From assembly GCA_020063625.1 (NCBI GenBank), contig JAICDD010000017.1:1-51581 (forward strand): a stretch of DNA of 51,581 nucleotides. Reading direction: 5' to 3'. The position numbers and the translations under genes are program-made. Shown here piece after piece: positions 44,271 to 51,581 of the stretch. The stretch's first letter is position 1. Each line of letters starts with the position of its first letter. Under the pieces are notes generated by a model that was not told the origin of the DNA, did no database searches, and saw only the letters and a program-made list of their open reading frames with translations. This stretch comes from Fusobacteriales bacterium (GTDB lineage Bacteria; Fusobacteriota; Fusobacteriia; Fusobacteriales; Fusobacteriaceae).

Positions 44271-45117
44271 CCCAATCTCCTATTGCTATCTCATTATATA
44301 TCTCTTTTATGCTTTTTTTATTTCGAATACTATATATTCCTGCTCTTGAAATATTTATATAATTTAATTTTTCTTTTATATTTTTTATATCTTCACCTTT
44401 TTCTAATAAATCAAGTGCTAAAGTATTTCTAAACATATTAGGATATATATTTCTATCTATTTTAGCTTTTCTTGCATATTTTTTCAGTCTAGCTGCAAAA
44501 TTTTGTCTCGTTAATCCAAAAAAAATGTAATCATCATTTTTTATATTATTGTTTTTAATAAATTCATTTAATAATTTCAGTGTATCTTCTTTTAATTCTA
44601 TCATTTTAGGATATTTTTTATGTGAATATTTTAAATACTTATTATTTACAATATCACTTTTTTTTATAGATAATATTTCTGAAATTAATAATCCTGTATT
44701 TACTAATAAATGAATTACTAATTTATCTCTATTTCCTTTTTTATCTTTATCACAATTATCTATAATTTTTTTTATGTCTGTTTTTGATAAACTTTCAGGA
44801 ATATAATTTATTTGTCTTAAATTTTTTATATTTTCTGTTATTAATCTCTCTATTTTATTATTTTTATAAAGATACTTAAAGAATCTTTTATATGTTGTAA
44901 CTTTTCTATTTACTGTATTTTGCGTATATTTTTCTCTTAATACCTCTATATGTTCCAAAATATCTTTTTCCGTCATATCATAATAATTTTTATTTAACAT
45001 TGAAAAAAAGACTTCTAAATCTATTTTATAAGATTCTAAAGTATTATCTGCAAATTTTTTCTCTTTTTTTAAGTATTTTAAAAAATTTTTTAATTCTTTA
45101 GCGTTAATTTCATTCAT
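44251..45117 (-). CDS. XerC/D-like tyrosine recombinase with degraded active site
   Basis: This 288-residue protein has the full layout of a Xer recombinase: an N-terminal SAM-like core-binding domain (about 1-90) and a catalytic-type domain (about 105-275). Aligned by motif with E. coli XerD, the first catalytic Arg (TGLR) is L144 in TGLLISEI, the His of PHxLR is N227 in PNMFR, and the His of LGH is Y253. Conserved are R230, a Lys near 167-168 and the nucleophile-position Tyr Y262 in AGIY. Loss of one of two essential Arg and both His predicts no normal strand exchange. It could be a DNA-binding relic or a structural subunit. It overlaps the TPR gene and follows the CheX gene by 6 bases. Confidence 0.85.
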   Translation of the reverse strand: MNEINAKELKNFLKYLKKEKKFADNTLESYKIDLEVFFSMLNKNYYDMTEKDILEHIEVLREKYTQNTVNRKVTTYKRFFKYLYKNNKIERLITENIKNLRQINYIPESLSKTDIKKIIDNCDKDKKGNRDKLVIHLLVNTGLLISEILSIKKSDIVNNKYLKYSHKKYPKMIELKEDTLKLLNEFIKNNNIKNDDYIFFGLTRQNFAARLKKYARKAKIDRNIYPNMFRNTLALDLLEKGEDIKNIKEKLNYINISRAGIYSIRNKKSIKEIYNEIAIGDWDVSENI

Positions 45118-45123
45118 TATACA

Positions 45124-45582
45124 TTACTCCACTGCTATATTTACTTCAATTGTTCCAGCTGTAGTTTCAATTGGCACTACTACTGTTTGTTTTACATTTG
45201 AAGTTATTCTTACATTATTACCTGTTATTAATGTAGGTGGTGAAATATCAACTTCTAATCCTTTTGCTGCTATTCCAGTACTTGCATTTCCACTTATCAT
45301 ATTTGCTAATTCTGATACTGCTGATTTTGCCATTTCATCAAAAGCTTCTACTGGCATTCCCATCATCATTGCTGATGCTATACCTCTTGCTGTATCTTCT
45401 GTAAAGCTATATACAATTTGACCTTTTATATTTCCTATAACCCCTACAATAACAGAAACTCCATAACTTGGAACTGGCTCATTTTTTACAGATAACTTTC
45501 CTATTTTAGGTGAAAAAGCACCTATCATATTTAGTACATCAAATGTTGCTTGTGTAAACGGATTAATATATTCAACATTCAT
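45124..45582 (-). CDS. CheX-like chemotaxis phosphatase-type protein (copy 1)
   Basis: This 152-residue protein has the CheX fold signature with VIVGVIGNIKGQIVYSF and the active-site element E91-L-A-N94 followed by N99 in SELANMISGNA. CheX dephosphorylates CheY-P in spirochaetes and Thermotoga (family knowledge). Here it is in an operon with recN and a recombinase rather than with che genes. It lies 18 bases after a second paralogue. Confidence 0.88.
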   Translation of the reverse strand: MNVEYINPFTQATFDVLNMIGAFSPKIGKLSVKNEPVPSYGVSVIVGVIGNIKGQIVYSFTEDTARGIASAMMMGMPVEAFDEMAKSAVSELANMISGNASTGIAAKGLEVDISPPTLITGNNVRITSNVKQTVVVPIETTAGTIEVNIAVE

Positions 45583-45600
45583 TATAACGATCCTCCTTGC

Positions 45601-46068
45601 TTAATTATTATGTTTTAATGCAATATAAAGAGATATAACTCCTATATTTTCATCAAACGTTAATAAATATTTATGTATCTCTTCTAATTTAGTAGATAAA
45701 TTAACATCTTGTCCTATTACAATAGAAGGAGGTGTGATTTTTATACCTTCATAACCATGTTCTGATAAATAAGTTACTGCATTTCCAGTAAGTATATTTG
45801 CAAATTCTGATATCAAACTTATGGAAATATGATCATTTGTAAAATCTTCTAATTCCCCCATATTTTGTGCTATTTTCTTTAATATATCTTTTTCAAATCC
45901 AAATATCAACTGTCCCTCAATATTTCCAACCATTCCCACTATAATACTAAAATCCTCTAACTTAAGTGGTGATTCAATAATCCCAACTTCATTTATTATT
46001 GGTTCATGTGCAATTAGTTTTTTTGTTGTCTGCTTTAATGATTCATGTAGCTTTTCCCTATATGCCAT
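45601..46068 (-). CDS. CheX-like protein (copy 2)
   Basis: This 155-residue paralogue of the next gene has IIVGMVGNIEGQLIFGF and the motif E88-F-A-N91 and N96 in SEFANILTGNA, so both E and N catalytic positions are kept. Its start overlaps the recN stop by one base (TAATG), which implies translational coupling. The two copies are diverged, so they may form a heterodimer or act on different receiver domains. Confidence 0.87.
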   Translation of the reverse strand: MAYREKLHESLKQTTKKLIAHEPIINEVGIIESPLKLEDFSIIVGMVGNIEGQLIFGFEKDILKKIAQNMGELEDFTNDHISISLISEFANILTGNAVTYLSEHGYEGIKITPPSIVIGQDVNLSTKLEEIHKYLLTFDENIGVISLYIALKHNN

Positions 46069-47732
46069 TATTTTCCCTCCTTTAAAAGCTCACTTGCGTG
46101 ACTAATTACTGCATCAGTAATATTGTCACCAGCAAGCATCCTTGCTATTTCATTTAACCTTTCTTTCCCTTTTAACTCTTTTACTGTTGTTACTGTTGAT
46201 TCATTTATTATTTTTTTTTCAATATAAAATTGTTGTGTTGCTTTTGCTGCTATATTTGGAGAATGTGTTATACATATTACTTGTACATTTTCTCCTATAT
46301 TTTTAAGTTTTTCTGCTACTTTTCTAACAGTTTCCCCTCCAACACCTGTGTCTATTTCATCAAAAATAAGTATTGGGATACTATCAACTTTTGAAAATAT
46401 TGATTTTAATGATAGCATTATTCTAGAGATTTCTCCTCCAGAAACTATTTTACTTAATGGTTTATAATCTTGTCCTACATTTGTAGTTATCATAAACTCT
46501 ACATCATCTATTCCATCTTTTGAAATATTATCATTTTCATAGAAAAAAACTTTAAATTTTGCCATTTCCATTTTTAAATCTTTAAACTCATTTAAAAGCA
46601 TTTTTTCTATGTTTTTAGCTATTTTTTTTCTGATTTCTGATATTTGTTTTGCATATTCAAAATATTCTTTTTTTACTTCTAAAATAGAATTTTCTAATTT
46701 AGTTAGTTCAAAACTATTATAATCTATTTTACTTAATTTATCCTCAATTTCCTCTTTATAATTTAAAATTTCTTCTAAATCCATATTATATTTTTTCTTT
46801 AAACTATTAATTTTGTCTAATCTATCTACAATTTCATTTAATCTAAAATCATTACTTTCAATATTATCATTTTGGTCCCCTATATAGTATACCACATCTT
46901 CTAGCTCATAGTAAATTTTATTTAAATTTTCTAATACCTCTTCATACTCTTTTCCGTATTTTGCTATATACTCTAAATTTCTTTTTGCCATTCCTATTAT
47001 TGACAATGCATTTATTTCATCTTCTCGAAGAATCATCAAGCTTTTTTCTAAATTTTCTTTTATTTTTCCAGAATTAAATAATTTTTTATATTCTTCTTCT
47101 AATTCCTCATCTTCTCCTAATCTTAAGTTTAAAGAGTTAATTTCATTTACTTGATATTCATATAAATCTTTTTTCTCTCTAAAATTTTTTTCTTCTTCTT
47201 TTAATAATTTTAATTCTTTATTTAAACTATTATATCTATTAACTGTTTCTTCTAATTTTTCTTTTATTTTTTTCTCTTCATCAGTTAAAAATCTATCTAA
47301 CAATTTCAGATGATATTCTTTTTCTAAAAGAGCTTGATGAGTATGTTGTCCTACTAAATCAACTAATGTTCCCATAATATTTTTTAATAAATTTAATGGT
47401 ACTCTTCTTCCATTAACAAAAGCTTTACCTTTTCCAGCTCTTTCTATTATTCTCTGAACTATAATCTCATCATCATCTACTTCAATATCTAATTCTTTTA
47501 AATATTCAATTTGTCTATCATTTATTTGAAAAATACCTTCTGCTAAGAGTTTTTCTGCCCCATCCCTTATCATTTCTTGAGTAGCTCTTTCTCCTATTAA
47601 AAGGTTTATACCATCTAATATAATAGATTTACCTGCTCCTGTTTCTCCTGTTAATACAACTAAATTTGATTCAAACTCTAAATATAATTTTTCAATAATT
47701 GCTAAATTCTCTATTCTAAGTTCTTTTAGCAT
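46068..47732 (-). CDS. recN: DNA repair ATPase RecN
   Basis: This 554-residue SMC-like protein acts in double-strand-break repair. It has Walker A LTGETGAGKSIILDGI near residue 30, a long central coiled coil (about 150-370), the signature KIVSGGEISRIMLSLKS and Walker B ILIFDEIDTGVGG. The length is normal. It overlaps nadK by 17 bases and is coupled to the CheX-like gene downstream. The nadK-recN neighbourhood is common; the genes after it are not. Confidence 0.97.
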   Translation of the reverse strand: MLKELRIENLAIIEKLYLEFESNLVVLTGETGAGKSIILDGINLLIGERATQEMIRDGAEKLLAEGIFQINDRQIEYLKELDIEVDDDEIIVQRIIERAGKGKAFVNGRRVPLNLLKNIMGTLVDLVGQHTHQALLEKEYHLKLLDRFLTDEEKKIKEKLEETVNRYNSLNKELKLLKEEEKNFREKKDLYEYQVNEINSLNLRLGEDEELEEEYKKLFNSGKIKENLEKSLMILREDEINALSIIGMAKRNLEYIAKYGKEYEEVLENLNKIYYELEDVVYYIGDQNDNIESNDFRLNEIVDRLDKINSLKKKYNMDLEEILNYKEEIEDKLSKIDYNSFELTKLENSILEVKKEYFEYAKQISEIRKKIAKNIEKMLLNEFKDLKMEMAKFKVFFYENDNISKDGIDDVEFMITTNVGQDYKPLSKIVSGGEISRIMLSLKSIFSKVDSIPILIFDEIDTGVGGETVRKVAEKLKNIGENVQVICITHSPNIAAKATQQFYIEKKIINESTVTTVKELKGKERLNEIARMLAGDNITDAVISHASELLKEGK

Positions 47733-48525
47733 GCATATCTCCCCACTTTAATTTTTCTCTAAGTACCGAATAATAGTCTCTATTTTTAGACTCTATAAGT
47801 TCAATATATTCATCTGACATTGTAATTTCTATTTTATCATTGCAATTTAATGCAATATTTTCTCTTCCATCAACAAGTAAATAAGTTTTTGTATTATTCT
47901 CTATTTTAAATTCTATTTTTTTCTTATTATCTACTATTAATGGTCGTGCAGTTAATGTATGTGGTGCAATAGGATTTATAATCATTACATCAAGTTCTGG
48001 TGATATTATTGGTCCACCAACAGATAATGAGTATGCTGTTGAACCTGTTGGAGTAGCTATTATTACCCCATCAGCTCTATAAGTGGTTAAATATTTATTA
48101 TCTATTTTAGCTGTTACATTTATCATTTTACTATTTATACCATCTTTTGCAATTACTGCTTCATTTAATCCTATAATTTCTCTATTATTGTATGTTACTT
48201 TTATAAATTTACGTTTTGTTACAGTAAAATTATTTTTTAAAATTTCATCATACATTTGAAAAGCTTCTTCACTTTTAATTTCTGTTAAAAATCCAAGATT
48301 ACCTTTATTTATTCCTAAAATTGGTTTTTTATATTTATAAATTTTATGACTAGCATGTAATAAAGTCCCATCTCCTCCTATTACAATAAAAAAATCTGCT
48401 TTATCAATATTTTCTTCACTTAGAATATTTATATTTTTCTTTTGTAAATATTCACAACTCTCTTTATAAAATTTTATAGCCTCTATCTTATCTGTATTAT
48501 AAATAATATAAACATTTTTAAGCAT
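47716..48525 (-). CDS. nadK: NAD kinase
   Basis: This 269-residue enzyme phosphorylates NAD to NADP. It has FFIVIGGDGTLLHASHK with the GGDGT catalytic motif, GINKGNLGFLTE, and the TPTGSTAYSLSVGGPI loop. The length is normal. It overlaps recN and follows the small membrane protein gene by 8 bases. Confidence 0.96.
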   Translation of the reverse strand: MLKNVYIIYNTDKIEAIKFYKESCEYLQKKNINILSEENIDKADFFIVIGGDGTLLHASHKIYKYKKPILGINKGNLGFLTEIKSEEAFQMYDEILKNNFTVTKRKFIKVTYNNREIIGLNEAVIAKDGINSKMINVTAKIDNKYLTTYRADGVIIATPTGSTAYSLSVGGPIISPELDVMIINPIAPHTLTARPLIVDNKKKIEFKIENNTKTYLLVDGRENIALNCNDKIEITMSDEYIELIESKNRDYYSVLREKLKWGDMHAKRT

Positions 48526-48533
48526 AAATACTC

Positions 48534-49052
48534 CTATCTATTTAAAAAGAAATTAAGTGTGTAGAAACTACATAATGTAGATAAAATCATTATTATTATT
48601 ATTAATATTTGAAAAACTTTTTTATTATATTTTTCTTTTCTATTTATATATATTATTTTATCTAATTTTGCATTACTTATATTATACACTATTACTCCAA
48701 AAAAATATCCTGTAAAATATATTTCAGATATTTTTTTTCTTAATAAACTATTTTTTTCTATCTCATCCTCTTCGTTTATAATAACTGCATATTTTTTCCC
48801 GTTTTTAGTTACTGTTAAATCTGGTTTTAATTGTATTTCTGCATATTTACCATTTAATAACATATAATAAGAATATATTTTATTTTGAACAATTTTATAA
48901 CCTTTCATTTGAAGATATTTATAAATTTTTTCTGTTTCTAAATCTTTTTCTAATCCTTTTCTATAATCTTCTATTTTTTTATGATTCATTATTAAATATA
49001 TTAATAATCCAAAACTTATTATTAATATATTTATTGATAAAAAATACAGCAT
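48534..49052 (-). CDS. Membrane protein with a degenerate PD-(D/E)xK-like core
   Basis: This 172-residue protein has a transmembrane helix at each end (about 3-23 and 147-168). The cytoplasmic middle contains LKPDLTVTKNGKKYAVIIN (about 75-93), which mirrors the PD...(D/E)xK nuclease core: D78 is present, but the usual E-x-K is I91-I92-N93. It may be a nuclease fold that lost catalysis, or an unrelated strand pair. No family is recognised. It lies between the envC-like gene and nadK with short gaps (16 and 8 bases). Confidence 0.55.
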   Translation of the reverse strand: MLYFLSINILIISFGLLIYLIMNHKKIEDYRKGLEKDLETEKIYKYLQMKGYKIVQNKIYSYYMLLNGKYAEIQLKPDLTVTKNGKKYAVIINEEDEIEKNSLLRKKISEIYFTGYFFGVIVYNISNAKLDKIIYINRKEKYNKKVFQILIIIIMILSTLCSFYTLNFFLNR

Positions 49053-49068
49053 TTTCCCTCCTAGTTAT

Positions 49069-50175
49069 CTATTTTTTTAAAAATATTATTGGGTCTGTAC
49101 TTACTGCTGATACTCTTGTTTCAAAATACAGTACAGGTTCTCTATCACTTGAAAAACCTAAAAGTCCTATACTTTCTCCTTTAGAAACAACATCTCCCTC
49201 TTTTACATTTAATTTTATTAAATTTCCATATACTGAAACAAAATTATATCCATGGTCTATCATTACAAGATTTCCTAATCCAGAAAATTTTTGTGCAAAT
49301 ATGACTTTTCCTTTGTTTACAGCTTTTATATCAGCTCCCAAATAAGCTTTTATCTCTATTCCTTGCATAGTTATTCCGTTTATTTTTTCTTCACCAAAAT
49401 ATTTTATTATTTTCCCATTAACAGGCTTTAACATTTCTCCTAATTCTTTTAAAATAATTTGTACTGTTGCAATTCCTGCTTGTTTTGCTCTTTCTTGAAT
49501 TATTTTTTCTATCTGTCTTTCTGCTTCTAATTTTTCTTTACGTAAATCTTTTATTCTGTTAGATAAATAATACTCTTGTTTTTTTAATTGATTTACTAAA
49601 TTAGTATGTTCTTTTTGTTTACTCTTCATCTCTTTTTGTTTTGCATAAAGTTGCTTTGTTAAACTTCCTATTTCATTTTTTTCTAATAAAATTTTCTCTT
49701 GTACTTCCTCTACTTTTGTCTTAAAATAATTAATTTGAGATATTTTTTCTTTTAAATTATTTATTAACAATATATATTCATCTTTTTTAAACTCATCACT
49801 AATATTATTTAATAAGTCTTGTTGTAAATAAAATTTTGTTTCAATTTTTTTTATAATTTCTTGATATTTTTTTGTTACATCTAATAGTTCATTATCAATT
49901 ACTTTTAGATTTTTTTCTGCATATTCTACATTTCTATTTAAAGTTCTGTATTTCTTTAGCATCTCACTATATTCACTTGTAATTTTACTTAATTCATTTT
50001 CAATGTTATCTAATTTTTTTAAAATTTCTTTTTCTTTCTTTTTAGCTTCTTCTATACTTGATTTACTTTTTTCAATTGTTTTATCAATATTATTTACTTT
50101 TGCCCTTATTGTATCTAAATCTTCACTATATGAAATAGAAAATAATAATAAAAATATTAATATTTTATTCTTCAT
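49069..50175 (-). CDS. EnvC-like LytM-domain protein (murein hydrolase activator)
   Basis: This 368-residue protein has a signal peptide (about 1-17), a long coiled coil (about 20-245) and a C-terminal LytM/M23 domain (about 255-365). The zinc-binding HxH is replaced by YFE in LYFETRV, and the first His-x3-Asp is not seen, as in EnvC, which activates amidases without catalysis. It overlaps ftsX by 11 bases, matching the FtsEX-EnvC partnership in septal murein cleavage. Confidence 0.85.
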   Translation of the reverse strand: MKNKILIFLLLFSISYSEDLDTIRAKVNNIDKTIEKSKSSIEEAKKKEKEILKKLDNIENELSKITSEYSEMLKKYRTLNRNVEYAEKNLKVIDNELLDVTKKYQEIIKKIETKFYLQQDLLNNISDEFKKDEYILLINNLKEKISQINYFKTKVEEVQEKILLEKNEIGSLTKQLYAKQKEMKSKQKEHTNLVNQLKKQEYYLSNRIKDLRKEKLEAERQIEKIIQERAKQAGIATVQIILKELGEMLKPVNGKIIKYFGEEKINGITMQGIEIKAYLGADIKAVNKGKVIFAQKFSGLGNLVMIDHGYNFVSVYGNLIKLNVKEGDVVSKGESIGLLGFSSDREPVLYFETRVSAVSTDPIIFLKK

Positions 50176-51043
50176 ATTTTTTCACTCTTCCTATAATAGT
50201 CGCTAATATAAGTAGTATAACAACTAAAACAAAAGATAAAAATAGATAAATTTGAATTTCATTAAATGAAGCTAAAATAATAAAAGGATCTATTCCTGTA
50301 ATAGTTAAAATAATTTCATCATAAAATGGAATAAATATAATATATGCTATTACCCAACTTATTATTAATCCTATAAGCTTTTTTAAAAAATATGGTATTA
50401 TAATCAAAAGTTCATGTGACACTTCATGAGTTTGATGTTTTAACATTATCTCTTTTTCTAAATATGAAAAATTTAGATTAAATATAAAATAAAACAATAT
50501 AATTAATGGTATTATTAAAATAATTGCTCCTAATTTCAGTATTTTTAATATATTATTTTTTAATTTTAAAAGCTTATCTAAAAAATCTCTCTTAACTACT
50601 ATTTCTTCTATTTCATTATATTTAGTTAATTCATATTCTACTCTTCCTAATTCTTCTATATTATTTACATTTTTTAAATATAAAATCATAGAATTATTAA
50701 GTGGATTTGTTATTCCTAATTTTAATTCTAATTCATCTTCTAAATTTTTAAAAGCCATATCTTGTGGAATAAATTTAACATACTCTATATTATCATTTTC
50801 TAAAATTTTCTTTTCAAACTCTTTTATATTTTTCAAATCCAAATTTTTAGAAAAATTAATTTTTATTTGAATATTGTCAGAAATATATCCTTCTAACTTA
50901 TATAAATTTAGAAAAAATCCTATAAAAAAATTAATTAATAAAAATATTATAGCTAATATAAAAATATTATTTCTTAAAATTTTATCTTTTTTAGTTGTTA
51001 ATTCTAAAGTTTGATTATAGATATATAACAATTCTTTTTTCAT
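50165..51043 (-). CDS. ftsX: Cell-division protein FtsX
   Basis: This 292-residue membrane protein has the FtsX layout: one N-terminal helix (about 25-46), an extracytoplasmic domain (about 50-165) and three C-terminal helices (about 168-190, 222-245, 262-285). FtsX normally works with the ATPase FtsE to control a LytM-type activator. ftsE, normally directly upstream, is absent; a transketolase gene is there instead. A GGAGT site precedes the start. Confidence 0.85.
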   Translation of the reverse strand: MKKELLYIYNQTLELTTKKDKILRNNIFILAIIFLLINFFIGFFLNLYKLEGYISDNIQIKINFSKNLDLKNIKEFEKKILENDNIEYVKFIPQDMAFKNLEDELELKLGITNPLNNSMILYLKNVNNIEELGRVEYELTKYNEIEEIVVKRDFLDKLLKLKNNILKILKLGAIILIIPLIILFYFIFNLNFSYLEKEIMLKHQTHEVSHELLIIIPYFLKKLIGLIISWVIAYIIFIPFYDEIILTITGIDPFIILASFNEIQIYLFLSFVLVVILLILATIIGRVKKYEE

Positions 51044-51061
51044 ATTGTTACTCCTTTTTTT

Positions 51062-51102
51062 TATTTTAATATACTCATAAAAATTATGAATATATTAAAA
51101 TA
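51062..51102. repeat. 19-bp inverted repeat upstream of the ftsX operon
   Basis: TATTTTAATATACTCATAA (51062-51080) and its complement (51084-51102) pair with one mismatch across a 3-base gap. It lies between the transketolase terminator and the ftsX start, in the likely promoter region. It may be an operator or an mRNA hairpin at the 5' end. Confidence 0.6.
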
Positions 51103-51103
51103 C

Positions 51104-51131
51104 CCAAAGTAAGATTAATATCTTACTTTGG
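51104..51131 (-). terminator. Terminator of the transketolase gene
   Basis: CCAAAGTAAGAT and ATCTTACTTTGG form a 12-bp stem with loop TAAT, 11 bases after the stop; a moderately T-rich stretch follows on the minus strand. Confidence 0.8.
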
Positions 51132-51142
51132 TTTATTTAATA

Positions 51143-51581
51143 TTATAAATTTTCTTTTACTTTTTTTATTATTCCTTCTTTTGTTAATCCGTATTTCTCT
51201 AATAATTCGGCTCCTTTTCCACTTTGTCCAAATCTATCTTCTACTCCTATTCTTACTACTTTACTTGGATTTACTTCACTTAAATATTCGGCTACTGCTC
51301 CTCCTAGTCCTCCTATTATACTATGCTCTTCTGCTGTAAATATTACTTTTGTTTCTTTTGAAGCTTTTAATACTATCTCTTTATCTAATGGTTTTATTGT
51401 TCCCATATTTATTACTCTTACACTTATTCCCTCTTTTGATAACTCTTTACTTGCTTCTATTGCTTCATTTACTAACATTCCCGTTGCTATTATTGTTGCA
51501 TCTGTTCCACTTACTACTTCTACACCTTTTCCTATTTCAAATTTATAATTTTCATCAAATATATCTGGTGTTGCTAATCTT
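51143..51581 (-). CDS. Transketolase C-terminal subunit (partial, continues beyond the window)
   Basis: The frame is open from the stop at 51143 through the window edge and gives about 145 residues. It starts RLATPDIFDENYKFEIGKG and continues with the C-terminal domain: GTIKPLDKEIV, FTAEEHSIIGGLGGAVAE and EDRFGQSGKGAELL. This matches the C-terminal (transketolase_C) subunit of split transketolases. The first Met inside (51478) is internal and not the true start. The N-terminal subunit would be expected upstream, outside the window. Confidence 0.92.
   Translation of the reverse strand, partial: RLATPDIFDENYKFEIGKGVEVVSGTDATIIATGMLVNEAIEASKELSKEGISVRVINMGTIKPLDKEIVLKASKETKVIFTAEEHSIIGGLGGAVAEYLSEVNPSKVVRIGVEDRFGQSGKGAELLEKYGLTKEGIIKKVKENL

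Noticed and set aside
1-51581. CRISPR array, tRNA or rRNA genes, prophage
   Set aside because: No regularly spaced direct repeats, no tRNA-like cloverleaf arms with CCA, and no phage structural genes were seen; the only mobile element is the IS end at 1-97.

Overview
This 51.6 kb window comes from a very AT-rich bacterial chromosome with an outer membrane. Several genes need an outer membrane: two beta-barrel-type proteins, an outer-membrane lipoprotein-sorting homologue, an RND exporter and an EnvC-like LytM protein. The replicative polymerase, however, is PolC, the type found in low-GC lineages. This combination, with heavy use of AGA, ATA and TTA codons and strong consensus sigma-70 promoters, points to Fusobacteriota. 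That placement is an inference; no rRNA or other phylogenetic anchor lies in the window.

Layout. 1-312: right end of an IS3-family element, then an unusual tract of CTYNGTG-type motifs. 313-8761: a Crp/Fnr regulator, a radical SAM protein, a Cache-type chemoreceptor, a periplasmic binding protein without a transporter, and a divergent hybrid histidine kinase with two kinase cores. 8909-17180 (minus): Nudix and EamA genes, then a six-gene aromatic amino acid operon, aroF-tyrA-aroA-aroC-pheA-aroE/aroK (fused). It is preceded by a leader of about 310 nt with a consensus promoter and a Phe/Tyr-rich leader ORF. 17601-19209: a fatty acid hydroxylase/sterol desaturase-like gene and an outer-membrane protein. 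19348-26092: folA, two TetR regulators, and an RND exporter/LolA-like/outer-membrane protein cluster; its last gene is broken by a 1-bp frameshift. The second TetR gene and the exporter gene share a 14-bp operator-like sequence. 26238-36136: a short-chain dehydrogenase, polC, a TPR-GAF-GGDEF cyclase, a cold-shock protein, and an HTH-PfkB kinase with pseudouridine-5'-phosphate glycosidase. 36221-39770: a soluble chemoreceptor-like protein, rplM-rpsI with a probable L13 leader, a TetR/flavin-oxidase pair and thioredoxin. 39801-43172 (minus): era, a metallophosphoesterase and a large protein with a ParB-like DGNHR motif. Then come luxS and a compact nine-gene minus-strand operon: ftsX, envC-like, a membrane protein with a degenerate nuclease-like motif, nadK, recN, two CheX-like genes, a catalytically degraded tyrosine recombinase and a TPR protein. 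The window ends inside a split transketolase C-terminal subunit gene.

The genes most worth follow-up are the aro leader (candidate ribosome-mediated attenuator), the recN operon (DNA repair with CheX-like proteins and a dead-looking recombinase), the double-core sensor kinase with its divergent binding protein, and the periplasmic Ser-Phe-Asp/Asn repeat in the RND exporter. No CRISPR array, tRNA or rRNA was seen.
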